A stretch of 64,000 bases of DNA from Venturia oleaginea (Eukaryota; Ascomycota; Dothideomycetes; Venturiales; Venturiaceae), in contig JABMLP010000006.1 of NCBI GenBank assembly GCA_013176395.1, forward strand, positions 868,001-932,000, written 5' to 3'. Shown piece by piece: positions 40,103 to 49,975 of this stretch; position 1 is the stretch's first letter, and the number at the start of each line of letters is the position of its first letter. Position numbers and translations under genes: made by a program. The notes below the pieces were generated by a model. That model saw only the letters and a list, made by a program, of their open reading frames with translations, made no database searches and had not been told where the DNA came from.

Positions 40103-41730
40103 AGATCCGAGTCCTCATCGATTTCCATGTATTGTGTGTTTCTACATGTTAGGGTATTGCCCTCTAGCGCCTCAAGCGCCCTCCTCGACATCTTCGTTGC
40201 TCTTTGTGGCCTTTGACTCTGGTGTGATCCTTCGTTCTCCTTGTCTCCTGGAGCAGGTCTCTTTTGTCCATTTCCAGGTAATAGTTGCATCCCTCTGGTC
40301 CTTGGCCCTTGGCGTGAGGTCAGGTCTGTGGTTGACCTCGTTCTTCCAGGAGGTTCTCGGGCGGAATTTTGAATAGGTATTTCATCACAGGTGAACATCG
40401 TAGGGTGATACCGAGGTCTGTTCGCGTACGCTGCCTTTGTCCGAGTGAGTTCCTCCTTCCTAGTTGGGCATTGTTGACTCCATGCTTCATGGGCTCCCTG
40501 GCAGTTGGCGCATTTCCTAGGTGTGGTCTGTCCAGTCTTCGAAGGGCAGTCCCTAGAACTATGTTCTTGCGCACAGTAGCCACATGTTTTCGCTGCTTTG
40601 CATTGAGTTCCTATGTGGCCGTATTTGTAGCACTGAAAGCACTGCTTCAGTCGGCATTGTCTCTCATATCGTTCGCTTTGACACATCTCCCCTTGCCACA
40701 CCAGACCTTCATCGATGATCTTGTTTGCGTCCTCAGGCTTGGTGAACTCAATGATGACCGACGACATCGCTTTTGTTGGCGCCTTCCGGGTCAACCATCC
40801 AATGTATTTGATGTCCGCGGTTGGAATAAACGGCTTATTGTCTTGCAGAATGGCGTCTCTAGTTTCCTCGAATTTGTCTGTATTCATCGTACTAGTACGT
40901 ATGCCATGTACAAGAACGCCATACGTTGGATTTCGTACTGACGTCCCGTTTCCAATACGTGGGGTCCAGTCCTCCGTGAATTGTCTGAGAAGCTGCATTT
41001 CACTATTTGTCGCCGTTCTGATGCTCAGATCTCCGCTTTTGAGCTGGTTAGCAGACATGATCTTTAGATTGGCTATATGTTCGTTTTGACTTTGGGAAAT
41101 GGCTCGGTCAACGTGGGCATTTAAATTGCGTGGATTCATTGCGCGCAGGCTCTGGATCGTTTGTGCGTTCCTGATGTTTACGATAATCTCACGTCGGACC
41201 GTCGCGGGAGTCTTGACACTTTGGGTTTGTATGCTATGTGTGCTTGTAGCTAGCCCTCCTCGGGTAGCGGCAGCAGCATAGCTCATTGGCATGCCTGTTT
41301 GGAATTGTGTCCCTTTGTTCTTGATATCACTCGCTATTCCTGCAACGGTCTTGCTCACCTCTGTTGCCTCTTTCGCTGCCGTTTTCGCTTCCTCACCAAT
41401 AGTGATGTTCTTCTGTGTGTCTGTTCTCAGAGCTTTAAGTTCTCCCCTTATCCCAGCTATCTCCTTCGCCGTTTCCTTTGTGTCTTGAGTCATCTCAGTG
41501 TGTATAATGCGTAGTTGATCGTGGACGGTTGTCATATCGGGGGTCCTTTGGGCCTTTGCAATCAAGGGCAGCATCGTCGTGATAATTGCCTTTACTTGGT
41601 CTGGGGGTACAGGTAGAGCCTGTCCGCTTTCGAGGTAGAGTAATGCGTTTCGAAGGTGCCTTGTGATTTGTGTAGCGTGCTCATGAAGTCCGGTCGGCCA
41701 GACCACCTCTTGAGGCCACGGTATTGTCAT
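40099..41730 (-). CDS. LINE ORF1, gag-like RNA-binding protein, 543 aa
   Basis: ATG at 41730. The N-terminal half is helical and coiled-coil-like (DTKETAKEIAGIRGELKALRTDTQKN...). The central part resembles an RRM-type fold (IVNIRNAQTIQSLRAMNPRN...). Three zinc knuckles follow: CFQCYKYGHIGTQC, CGYCAQEHSSRDC and CANCQGAHEAWSQQC. The tail is basic. Tad1 and related LINE ORF1 proteins have this order and coat the element RNA. The gene has no stops and shares four bases with ORF2. Confidence 0.92.
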   Translation of the reverse strand: MTIPWPQEVVWPTGLHEHATQITRHLRNALLYLESGQALPVPPDQVKAIITTMLPLIAKAQRTPDMTTVHDQLRIIHTEMTQDTKETAKEIAGIRGELKALRTDTQKNITIGEEAKTAAKEATEVSKTVAGIASDIKNKGTQFQTGMPMSYAAAATRGGLATSTHSIQTQSVKTPATVRREIIVNIRNAQTIQSLRAMNPRNLNAHVDRAISQSQNEHIANLKIMSANQLKSGDLSIRTATNSEMQLLRQFTEDWTPRIGNGTSVRNPTYGVLVHGIRTSTMNTDKFEETRDAILQDNKPFIPTADIKYIGWLTRKAPTKAMSSVIIEFTKPEDANKIIDEGLVWQGEMCQSERYERQCRLKQCFQCYKYGHIGTQCKAAKTCGYCAQEHSSRDCPSKTGQTTPRKCANCQGAHEAWSQQCPTRKEELTRTKAAYANRPRYHPTMFTCDEIPIQNSAREPPGRTRSTTDLTSRQGPRTRGMQLLPGNGQKRPAPGDKENEGSHQSQRPQRATKMSRRALEALEGNTLTCRNTQYMEIDEDSDL

Positions 41731-41862
41731 CTCTCGTTTCTACGTGCTGGGCGACGCGTCGAGCCTAGAACAACCTGAGCCCTCTTGAGGCGATGTGTAT
41801 TTGCGTTATAATTATTCAGTTTCAAAGATCTCAGTTCTCGCTGTTGTGGTGTTTTTTTTTTC
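41731..41862 (-). promoter_or_regulatory. LINE 5' UTR with presumed internal promoter
   Basis: The 132 bases between the target duplication and ORF1 begin (element sense) GGAAAAAAAAAACACCACAA. Full-length insertion with a very short leader suggests that the promoter lies inside this segment. Confidence 0.6.
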
Positions 41863-41875
41863 CTTCCTACACGGT
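41863..41875. repeat. LINE target-site duplication, right copy
   Basis: CTTCCTACACGGT, identical to 30336-30348. Confidence 0.88.
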
Positions 41876-42121
41876 GGGCAATGCCAAGTGCTGTGGGAAC
41901 TGTGGGGATATCACGTGACGCCTGCACGTACTATTCTCTCTTAGGACTGACCTGGCTGCACCAGTCCCCTCTTGTGCGCCCAACGGATTCCACTCCACAT
42001 CAGTCTTAACAACAACTTCTTGTTATCCAACCATCCTCTGTAAGTCCCGCTGTCCCTGCTCTTCGTTCTTGAGGTGATCTGTAACACATGTGTAGACTAC
42101 ATGCTGTAGATATTCGTACTA

Positions 42122-43949
42122 GAGTGTGGACCCCAGATATGACCCAACCCCAGATATGACCCACGAAAATCAAACCTCGACATGTGAGAACACTGCGCGC
42201 CGCCCACGTGCCACTGGCGTTTTAATAAAAATATCTAATAAATCCTCAAGAATCCTCATCTTGCTCCTCCGAACTAGTCTCAACTATAATAACTTTGCGT
42301 TGGCGCCCCCGTGGCTTTTTTGCTTCAACGCGCGCCTCCTCCTCGCGGGCTATACGCAACACTTCCGTAGTCGAATAGACCGCAACACCCTCTAATCGAA
42401 CTCTTTTACCCTTTTTAGCCTTCTTCCGCTTCCGCAAAAGTTCGGATTGCTCAGCTATTTGTTTAGCTTGAATTGCAATGGTTGCATTTTGAGTTTCGCA
42501 TAGGCGTGTCATACGCTCTGCATAGCGCCGTACCGGCGAAATAACGGCATGGCACTCGCGCAACGACTCTATGAACTTTTTATTTGATTTTGATAGTTCA
42601 ACTACTTCTGGAGGAGAGCTCTGTAGTAAAGAGAGATCGAGAGTAGTTATTGCGCGTGGTGTAATTGGTTGTGGAGCCGGTATAGGTGAGTCTTTCGGAA
42701 GCCCTCTGAGTACTCGCATAGGAAGCGCAGGCCATAAGCCGGTGCCACGCCATCCACTAAGGATATTTTCCTTGCTCATAGCCCTTTCGCGTGCACGAGA
42801 GAGTAATTCAATCCATTCTGAGTGTGGGATGCGCTGTGAACTGAGCCGGGAGATCGCATGCGTTTTGATAGTATGGGCCCGTTTAAACGCCGCAAACACG
42901 CCTACATCAAGCGGTTGTAGTATATGTGAGCAGTGAGGAGGCATAATTAGGAGATCAATATTATGCTCCATGCAGTAGGCAATAAAATCGCCCTGGATAT
43001 GACTTCCATGGCGATCCGCGACAAGTAAACGCTGGCGACCCGCAGCCTTCTCGCGGGTAAGAGGGTCGAAAACATTGATTAACCACGCCAACCCAAGGTT
43101 ATTCGAGGTCCAGCCATTCTTGCTTGTTGCAAAGTGCCATCCCAGAGGTGATGATTCATTGATCCATCGCGTATTAACGTCCTGGCCTTTGAATATCAGG
43201 AGCGGCGCCAGCGCTTCGCCTGCGGCATTGATGCACTCAATCACTGTTACCCACTCCTGTTTGCCTCCGATCACCTTGTACTTCTGTGTACTGTCGAGGT
43301 GTACAAGCGCCTTCAACGCCTGCTCTTCGCCAATACCAAATCCAGCCTCATCCATATTCCACATATGCGCAGGATCGTACTTATGCTCCTGGAGCATCTC
43401 TCCGACTGCGTCAAACCAGCGTTTTACATGCTCATATGTTGCCCCCCCGTTGCATACATGCTCTAGCTGACGAGCATATACTCCTGCTATCTCAGGATGT
43501 CTTTTTTGAAAGCGCTGGATCCATTTATCGTTGATAGTGAAGCGTGGGATGGTAGGTAGGATAAGATGTGACGCGTGCGTGTCGAATATGAATTGCGAGC
43601 TCTTTGAGCAACGGGTTGGTAATATGAGTTCCAGTATTGGTGTATTGCTTAATCCAGCGTACAAGAGTATCTTCTTCCGCGATGGTAAGAATTTGGGTCA
43701 TTTCGTGGCTGGTAGAGTTCGTCAAGCCGCCGTTGAGCCTGCGCTGTAGTGTTTTGTTATCAACTTGAAAGAACTTTGCAGCAGCCCTAATAGACGAAAA
43801 GTCTTTATTTTGTAGTGCATAAATAGCCTTTGATAGTTGAACTTCGTAATCCGGCGATTTTTTGGATGATTTTGAAGGCATTGGTGGGGATAACGCGTGT
43901 AGCATGCGCTTTGGAGGATTTTCGTGGGTCATATCTTGGGTCCACACTC
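42122..43949 (-). mobile_element. pogo/Fot1-type DNA transposon 1, 1828 bp
   Basis: Inverted termini GAGTGTGGACCCMAGATATG...CCCACGAAAATC are flanked by TA on both sides (42120-42121 and 43950-43951). The left end has the 17-bp unit ACCCCAGATATGACCCA twice in tandem; the right end has it once. The transposase lies on the minus strand and is frameshifted. Confidence 0.9.
42246..43905 (-). pseudogene. pogo/Fot1-type DDE transposase with one frameshift
   Basis: The start is ATG 43905 (MLHALSPPMPSK) or 43881. The N-terminal HTH region (YALQNKDFSSIRAAAKFFQVDNKTLQRRLNG) and the beginning of the CENP-B-type domain are in one frame up to about 43565. The frame then changes by one base near ACATCTTATCC, and the rest (IPRFTINDKWIQRFQKRHPEIAG...) is in another. 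Catalytic acids of the DDE_1 domain are present: WNMDEAGFGIG, LLVADRHGSHI and PPHCSHILQPLDVGVF. The C-terminus is helical and basic. I see no intron that would fix the frame. The protein is therefore probably not made, though the element could still be moved by a relative. Confidence 0.85.
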
Positions 43950-43951
43950 TA

Positions 43952-44385
43952 TACGAAAGCATGTTGTAGTGTGTTCAGTGAAGCAATGTACGCGGCAGAC
44001 TGGCACTATAATATACACTGTATAATCCTCTATCCTATTATTGTCAAGTAGATAGCGCTATATCAGATATTACTACCCTAGTTTGAGTAGTAGAGTCGCT
44101 TAATTAATAAAGATTGAGCAATCGCCATGTAATTTGACTTTGTATATTACCCAAAAGTAGTTAGGGCCCTTTCATTTTCGTGATATTCTTGCAATTGAGC
44201 GCTCATTACCATGATGTCATATATCTTCAGTCAAGTATGTTAGCAGGGGGTTTCGAGGCACGGACTGCCATTTAGAAGCCCTCAGTAGATACCTCAGTAG
44301 GACTTCTTACACTTAACTTCTTTATTGAGGTAATCCGGCAACGGCCTTGAGGTCGCACCAGGAAGAAATTTTGCCCCTATACCTA
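43952..44385. other. spacer between the two DNA transposons
   Basis: AT-rich; no gene or structured repeat recognised. Confidence 0.4.
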
Positions 44386-44465
44386 ACGTATTCCACCACC
44401 GAGCCGGCCAAACCACCGAGCCGGCCACTTTTCCTTGGCACAGCCCTTATCCTCTTTAACACGTA

Positions 44466-45776
44466 ATGTTTCAACAACGCAACGCGTTAGCCGTTCAAGA
44501 AGAAGGTAGAATTGATATCGCTTTTCAGGCTTATACCTCTGGCCAATTTCAAAGCCTACGGCGCGCTGCTACAGCCTTTAACATTAAACAGCAAAGGCTC
44601 TCTGATCGGCTCCGCGGAATCACCTCTCGATCTCAAACTCGCCCAAACTCTCATAAGCTCACTACGATAGAAGAGCAAACGATTATCCGATATATCCTCG
44701 ATCTCGATTCGCGAGGATTCGCACCCCGGCTTTGTGAGGTGGCAGATATGGCGGATAAACTACTGGGTATACGCGCTGGAGAGCCAGTAGGCAAAAACTG
44801 GGCTGAGAGATTCGTAACGCGCTCAGATGAGCTCAAGGTAGCCTTCAATCGAGCAAAGGATAGGCAGAGGATACTACAGGAAGATCCAGAGATTGTTGGC
44901 ACGTGGTTCAAGCTCGTTGCAGACACTGAGGCAAAGTACGGCGTCCACGATGAGGATACGCACAACTTTGACGAGATTGGCTTCCAGATGGGCGTTATTG
45001 GGTCAATGAAGGTCGCTACAGCCTCTGAAAGACGTACAAGACCTGAACTCATCCAGCCGGGCGATCGCGAATGGGTTACGGTTATTCAGAGCATCTGCGC
45101 AGCTGGGTATGCGACCCCGCCATTCATTATCTACAAAGGACGCGTTCACATCTCTGCGTGGTATGAGGAGGCAGATATACCACGGAATTGGAAGCTTTCA
45201 GTCTCTGAGAACGGCTGGACAAAAAACGCGCTTGGTCTTGAGTGGTTGAAGCATTTTGACGCATATACAAAGGCGCGGCAGGTGGGGGGGGGGGGGGGGG
45301 GGTACAGGCTACTTATCTTGGACGGCCATGAGAGCCATTTCAGCCAGGATTTCAAGGACTACTGCCTCGAAAATAAGATCCTAACCCTCTGCCTGCATAT
45401 TAAAGGCGCTGAATTGATGCTGCACCAGAACGCCCTACTTGTTGCACGAAACAACGAGCTTGAAGAGCAATTGGCAGTGATGAAGCGAAAATCGCGTAAA
45501 AGAAAGCGGATCCAGCAAGGTGGCACTATGGGGTATAGGACTGCAGCAGCGCGGGTAGCTGCTGAGGCGTCTGTTGCGCCTCAGGAATCAAAGAATACTA
45601 GTAGTAGTGGTGATCAAGAAACAGCCCGACCAACTCAAAGGCGCTGTGGGAACTGCGGCGCGACTGGGCACAATGCGCGAACGTGTAAAAAGGATATCGA
45701 GATATCTTCTGAATCAGATAGTAGCACGACGGACTTGGAATCTATTGTTGATAGCGATAAAATTGAAGAGTCGTAA
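44466..45776 (+). CDS. internally deleted pogo/Fot1-type transposase, 436 aa
   Basis: This is an open frame from ATG 44466 with an N-terminal HTH (YTSGQFQSLRRAATAFNIKQQRLSDRLRG), a CENP-B-like middle and a partial DDE domain: first Asp in HNFDEIGFQMG and second in LLILDGHESH. The third block, normally PPH-SH-LQPLDVG followed by a long helical stretch, is missing. The chain goes straight from KILTLCL to HIKGAELMLHQNALL, so an in-frame deletion removed the third catalytic Asp. A run of 19 G (45284-45302) codes a poly-Gly insert just before the second Asp. The C-terminus has an intact CCHC knuckle (CGNCGATGHNARTC) and an acidic Ser-rich tail. It is almost certainly inactive as a transposase, but DNA binding could survive. 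Confidence 0.85.
   Translation: MFQQRNALAVQEEGRIDIAFQAYTSGQFQSLRRAATAFNIKQQRLSDRLRGITSRSQTRPNSHKLTTIEEQTIIRYILDLDSRGFAPRLCEVADMADKLLGIRAGEPVGKNWAERFVTRSDELKVAFNRAKDRQRILQEDPEIVGTWFKLVADTEAKYGVHDEDTHNFDEIGFQMGVIGSMKVATASERRTRPELIQPGDREWVTVIQSICAAGYATPPFIIYKGRVHISAWYEEADIPRNWKLSVSENGWTKNALGLEWLKHFDAYTKARQVGGGGGGYRLLILDGHESHFSQDFKDYCLENKILTLCLHIKGAELMLHQNALLVARNNELEEQLAVMKRKSRKRKRIQQGGTMGYRTAAARVAAEASVAPQESKNTSSSGDQETARPTQRRCGNCGATGHNARTCKKDIEISSESDSSTTDLESIVDSDKIEES
45284..45302 (+). repeat. 19-nt G homopolymer inside transposase 2
   Basis: The run encodes six glycines with neighbouring bases. Its length is likely unstable and also prone to miscounting in sequencing. Confidence 0.9.
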
Positions 45777-45829
45777 CATGAGTTGGTCGTGCCAAGGAAA
45801 AGTGGCCGGCTCGGTGGTGGAATACGTTA

Positions 45830-46797
45830 CTCTCAAGTATAATTAAGCGACTGAAGAGGCCATCCCAGTCGATTGCATGTCTTTCTTCAGTCAATTTCAC
45901 ACTGTAGAACTTAGCCTAGGACACGAGTTTGAATTCAAGTATTGCGGACCTGAAAAACCTCCTACAGTAAGATACCACATTTACCACCGCCAACACGTCA
46001 AGTAGCCGTTAGGCCGTAAAAGCAAGTAAATATAAGCGACTGTGGTGGTCCCACTAGCCCCAGTGAAGATCTGCTAACATACTTGAGTGTATTAGTACTA
46101 CGTAGCAGTAGCCAGGTCCTCAGACATAACCCGAGTTCTGTCGCACGTGAACTTGGATATACCAGGGCATGCCTCATCTAAACTTGGATATGTAGAGGCC
46201 GTTTTTACATGCTAAAACATGCCAAAAGCATGTAATAAGCATGCGAAACCGTAGCAGTACATTCCGTGCAAAGTTCTATATAAAACAAAGGTGGCTTCAA
46301 CAATTTTTGTCAGTGTTTTCTGACCCACTTGATTTGCCTCGAGATCTCTCAATAAAAAATCTAGCCGTGCACTGATCGCTCGTCTACGACTTTGCACGGA
46401 CTTTCTGGTAGGGCATGCTCTAGTATGTGACGGCTTGCGTAGAGACGATTTTGGCAATGCATGTATGTGTAAAGACTTTAGCCGGATTATCATTTTTCTA
46501 GGCTCTTAATCAGAGCCTAGAGAAATCGTTTTGAAGCCTCTAATGCGGCAAATCTCGCATTGTACTTGACAAGGTATCTCATCAAGGCACTCCAGCAGTC
46601 ACGATTGCGTGAATGCGACCTACGCGTTCAGCCTGGGTGTGCACGATCGGCATTTGGAGGTATTCACAATAATGGGAATGGGCCACTTCTTGTTTCAAGG
46701 CCTAAGCACGTTTGCTACGTGCCAAGATGAGACCTTTTCCTCGGAAAGGATGAGATATCGCTGTTTCGGGTCTAAACCATCGTTCGAGATGTGATAG
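45830..46797. other. intergenic, AT-rich, with one hairpin
   Basis: No gene is seen. CTAGGCTCT-taatc-AGAGCCTAG at about 46500-46522 is a perfect 9-bp inverted repeat that could form a hairpin. The area may include further decayed transposon DNA. Confidence 0.4.
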
Positions 46798-47267
46798 TGT
46801 TACGGATACTGTCACGTGAGCGTGTACAGGATTATATTTGACGCATTCGTATGCATTTGGATTCCTAAGTGCATACCATCATGTCTTCTTATGATTGGAT
46901 GATTGTTACACGGTGTTGAAGGATCACGTGGTTGATCATTCTTGGCAAGGTAAGCAGAATGAACGTTTGTGTTCATTCCGCTCAGGCTGTTCATCATGAT
47001 CGGGATGATCATAATGAACGGAGGATTTTCATAGAGATGGGATCTCTATATAAAGGACGAGACACTGCTCCCTCAGTATCTCGTATCTTCACTCTCATAG
47101 TTACTTCGCTATTGCTTTAGTTACTTAGCACAATTCACGACTCTTATATCTCACAAACTTCGCTACACTTGTTTGATACGATATTGTCGCCCCAGGATTA
47201 CTTGAACCTCACTGTACGGAATAGCCAATTCCAGCTATATTACTTGAGCCATAGCTTCTGCGTAACA
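46798..47267. mobile_element. solo LTR, 470 bp, with 5-bp target duplication
   Basis: It begins TGTTACGGATAC and ends TGCGTAACA. GATAG stands immediately outside both ends (46793-46797 and 47268-47272). A TATA-like CTCTATATAAAGG occurs at about 47045, followed by CTCCCTCAGTATC, as in an LTR promoter read on the plus strand. No internal element is left, so it probably arose by LTR-LTR recombination. It is unrelated in sequence to the 176-bp chromovirus LTR; a Copia-type origin is likely from the TGTTACGG start but not proven. Confidence 0.85.
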
Positions 47268-47272
47268 GATAG

Positions 47273-48239
47273 ACAAAGCTCGCATTCGCAGTAACAGCAC
47301 AGAATATGGTTAGCTTTCCCCACATCGTAGACCCTTTCGCTCGGCCCCACCCGGTCCTTTGAAGATTGCGTTCTGGAACCATTAGATAGCGCGATTTTGC
47401 CAATCTCGCTGATAAATATCACGTCATGATAGATGGCGCTTTTTACCATTCCATCTAGCCTAATCGGGCTAGCAAGGGCTTGATCAGGCTTAGATCAAGC
47501 CTAGATCACGGCAAGATCCGGATGAATCAGCCGAGAGTCCGCTCGAATCAGGGAAGAAGCGGGGTAGATACGCCAAGAGCGATATTTACTGCTTTTTTTA
47601 GTTAACATCGCTGATATAATACACGTAAAAAGCGCTTCCGGATGATGACGCTTTTTTGGATCCTGCTGCCCTAAACCAGAGACCATCATAAATGCGTTTG
47701 AAACTCATAGCGTTAGCACAAACGAGGATATCGTTGCGGCGAGACAACTTTGTTTTCTTTCACAGAGCGAATCTTGAGCCACGGAACCCTGGTATCAAGT
47801 TTCCATCGAACGATACCGACCGTGATTGCCATGGTGCTACTACATAGTACTATGGTCTCAAGGCTATATTAAATGTGAGCTGCAAATCATCTACAAGGGT
47901 CTCGAAACCTTCACTTCCCATATGTAGTAGATTCTGTCGATTTTACTATCAGTATCCCCGGAAGTGCCTGGTAAGTGATTTGCAGCTATTGTTTAATAGC
48001 CTTCAGACCATAATATTCTTTGCAGTGATCACACCGCTAGGAGCTTCCACGGGATGGGATGCTTGAATACTCAAAGCCAAAGGTCAATTAGAAGAGCTTG
48101 GAACTCATTCTGAACGCAGATTTGATATAAAGGCAAGCTCTTCATCCACGACTCACAGCATCCATTGCATACACACACGCTCACTTTACAACTCGTCTCT
48201 TCTACTCGCTCTTTTCAAGTTACCAAATCAACTTCAATC
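47273..48239. other. intergenic, upstream of secreted protein gene
   Basis: There is a GGCTTGATCAGGCTTAGATCAAGCC inverted repeat at about 47476-47500. No gene is seen. The leader just before 48240 is CT/CA-rich. Confidence 0.4.
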
Positions 48240-48683
48240 ATGTACACTACACTCACCAGCCTTATTCTGGCAGCATTTGCCTCCGTTTCCATGGCTGCTC
48301 CCGCGCCACTCCCAATCGCGGAGGCCAAACCACAAAGCTGGCTTCCTTACAACTCTCCTCCAGCAGTCGCCTCCTCCCCCTCCTGGTTCCCAGGCGCGCC
48401 CGCTGCTGTATCACCAAAGCCAGCCGGACTCACATTGACGGGTCCTCCTGGCAGCAGCTACATCGGATCTGATGGCTCCTTCGCCCTGTCCTCAGCCAAC
48501 AGCCCATTTGGAGTTTCCTTCACCCCTGGAAAAGCGGGAGCGGTACCGCCACCATCAAAGGGTTTCCCATGGAAAGTCAATGCTCTTGAAGAGAAGGATG
48601 GGAAGGAGGAGCAGGCTGTGAAGGATGACGTGCAGGTCGAGGGAGAGAACTCTGCGCTCCCAGTCGAAGCCTCAGAGGAATGA
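48240..48683 (+). CDS. secreted cysteine-free protein, 147 aa
   Basis: Single exon. ATG 48240 gives a signal peptide (MYTTLTSLILAAFASVSMAA) with probable cleavage near APAPLP. The mature part is rich in Pro, Ala and Ser (SSPSWFPGAPAAVSPKPAG; GSSYIGSDGSFALSSANSPF), has no cysteine, and ends in an acidic segment (EEKDGKEEQAVKDDVQVEGEN...EASEE). No domain is recognised. It may be a wall-associated or extracellular protein. It is the first intact gene after the transposon nest. Confidence 0.72.
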   Translation: MYTTLTSLILAAFASVSMAAPAPLPIAEAKPQSWLPYNSPPAVASSPSWFPGAPAAVSPKPAGLTLTGPPGSSYIGSDGSFALSSANSPFGVSFTPGKAGAVPPPSKGFPWKVNALEEKDGKEEQAVKDDVQVEGENSALPVEASEE

Positions 48684-49094
48684 GAAGTGATTTGAATTGC
48701 GAGGTCTCGGTCAAATTCTTCGCTCCTCAACTTTGTTAGTTACGGTGAATGTATAATTCAGAATAGGTTTGGGGTCAAATTCAATCAACTAAGTCTGTTC
48801 AAACTTCTACCAACACCAGTTCCAGTGATTCACCACAGATCCACTGATGAAGGGTATATCGTGTTTGCGGTATCTCTCAACGAGTTCCTTGTTTCTCATC
48901 GTTCCGCTTTTGAAAATCTCACACATCGTTATCTACTGTTACGCCCAGGTAGGAATATTCGCCTGTCGGACATGTTCGGCTTAAGGCTAAGGCACGGTCC
49001 ATATGATATGATTTCGAGCCCGCGGGTAGGGCTTTCCGAAAGTAAGTCAGGCTATCAGTGTGGATAATACGGATACTGTAGTCTCAGTCGTGTT
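48684..49094. other. intergenic, nothing recognised
   Basis: Short shadow frames only. Confidence 0.35.
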
Positions 49095-49910
49095 GAATGT
49101 CAAGCAGCCCCAGCCTTGTCAACCTTACCTCGTGTCACGGTACGACCGCGGACAAGTCCTTCCCACCGTTGGGTGGCCCCACGGCACGTGATCAAGGCAG
49201 AATCGGAGTTCTGCCGAGGAAAGGTTTTAAAGCCTACGTGGCTTCAATCAATTCGTATCTCTTTGAGCTACGTCCTGTCGATAAACCTGCCTGTTGGTTT
49301 GCCTGCCAGTTCGTATATAGCCTGTTGAATGATACCTGTTCCTGCTGCTGCTCCTTCCTCCTAATACCCGAACCCGCCCCGTGACACCTCGTGTACATGG
49401 TAGTAAAGATATCCTTGCGAATCCTTGTGACAGTCACAGCATTATAGGCCCGATAGATGTTCAAACCCGCTAGCAGCTGCTTCCTGGAATTGCGAATATT
49501 GCAATACAACCCGCAATAGAATATATAATCTTGAAGCCCGATAAATAATTCAATGTCTTCTTCACTTCTACCACTTTAGATTTCTTGTTAGCTCCTTGGT
49601 AAAGCGAGGATATTTTTCAAGGAAGTTTGGGGCTTGAGGTGAGGTTTCGGCTAAAATCTGCCGCTTACGGAGTCCTAGTATTATCCGCGGACATAGGCGG
49701 GGTAAGGTTCGCGCTCGGGACATACCACGCTACTGTGGTATCAGCGCGCCCCAGGTCGGTTTCAACCACGAATGTAAACAGGCCTCTAGTATGAGTAATT
49801 CACCAATCAGGACATCGAATCTTGAGATCTACATGTCGATCAGCTTACCAGCCATTAGATACCAATCAAACTCGTTGAAATTGTCCTGGGGCGCGCTGGT
49901 ACCTAGGGCT
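49095..49910 (+). repeat. degenerate dispersed repeat, copy B
   Basis: Shares ordered blocks with 28470-29160, as described for copy A. Between the first and second blocks it has about 260 extra bases. An inverted copy of the GTAGGCCCRATAG block stands just beyond it at about 49920-49970 (element sense TTACAGCAAAAACACCCCTG), so the repeat may itself have inverted ends. Confidence 0.6.
49735..49903. mobile_element. MITE-like element, about 169 bp
   Basis: The left end is GGTATCAGCGCGCCCCAGG and the right end is CCTGGGGCGCGCTGGTACC (reverse complement GGTACCAGCGCGCCCCAGG). They pair at 18 of 19 positions, and similarity continues inward to TTTCAA. It lies inside the degenerate repeat; a related right end alone occurs at about 29133-29152. 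Confidence 0.6.
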
Positions 49911-49975
49911 CTCTCTAAATGTCTATCGGGCCTACAACATTTTGACTATTCGCAGGGGTGTTTTTGCTGTAAAGG

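Larger units (their letters stand above)
30349..41862 (-). mobile_element. full-length Tad1-like LINE, split by a chromovirus
   Basis: The ends are fixed by a perfect 13-bp TSD. On the minus strand the order is: 5' end at 41862, short 5' UTR, ORF1 (41730-40099), ORF2 starting in an ATGA overlap at 40102, 3' UTR from about 30637, and a tail of ATCA tandem units ending at 30349. The chromovirus at 33140-38717 interrupts ORF2; without it and one 5-bp duplication the LINE is about 5.9 kb. ORF1 and both halves of ORF2 have no stops or frameshifts, so before the second insertion the LINE was probably functional. Neither its bases nor its reading frames show the heavy C-to-T decay left by RIP. Confidence 0.93.
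44386..45827 (+). mobile_element. pogo/Fot1-type DNA transposon 2, 1442 bp
   Basis: The termini ACGTATTCCACCACCGAGCC (left) and the exact reverse complement (right, ending 45827) are flanked by TA (44384-44385 and 45828-45829). The left end repeats ACCACCGAGCCGGCC with a period of 17; the right end has one copy. Similarity continues inward through ACTTTTCCTTGGCAC. The transposase is on the plus strand. Confidence 0.9.

Noticed and set aside
39090..41514. Several 60-220 codon plus-strand frames opposite the LINE ORFs
   Set aside because: They are antisense shadows of ORF1 and the endonuclease, with no independent motifs.
42246..43905. An intron to explain the frame change in transposase 1
   Set aside because: No GT-AG pair near 43550-43600 restores the frame without removing conserved residues; a one-base insertion is simpler.
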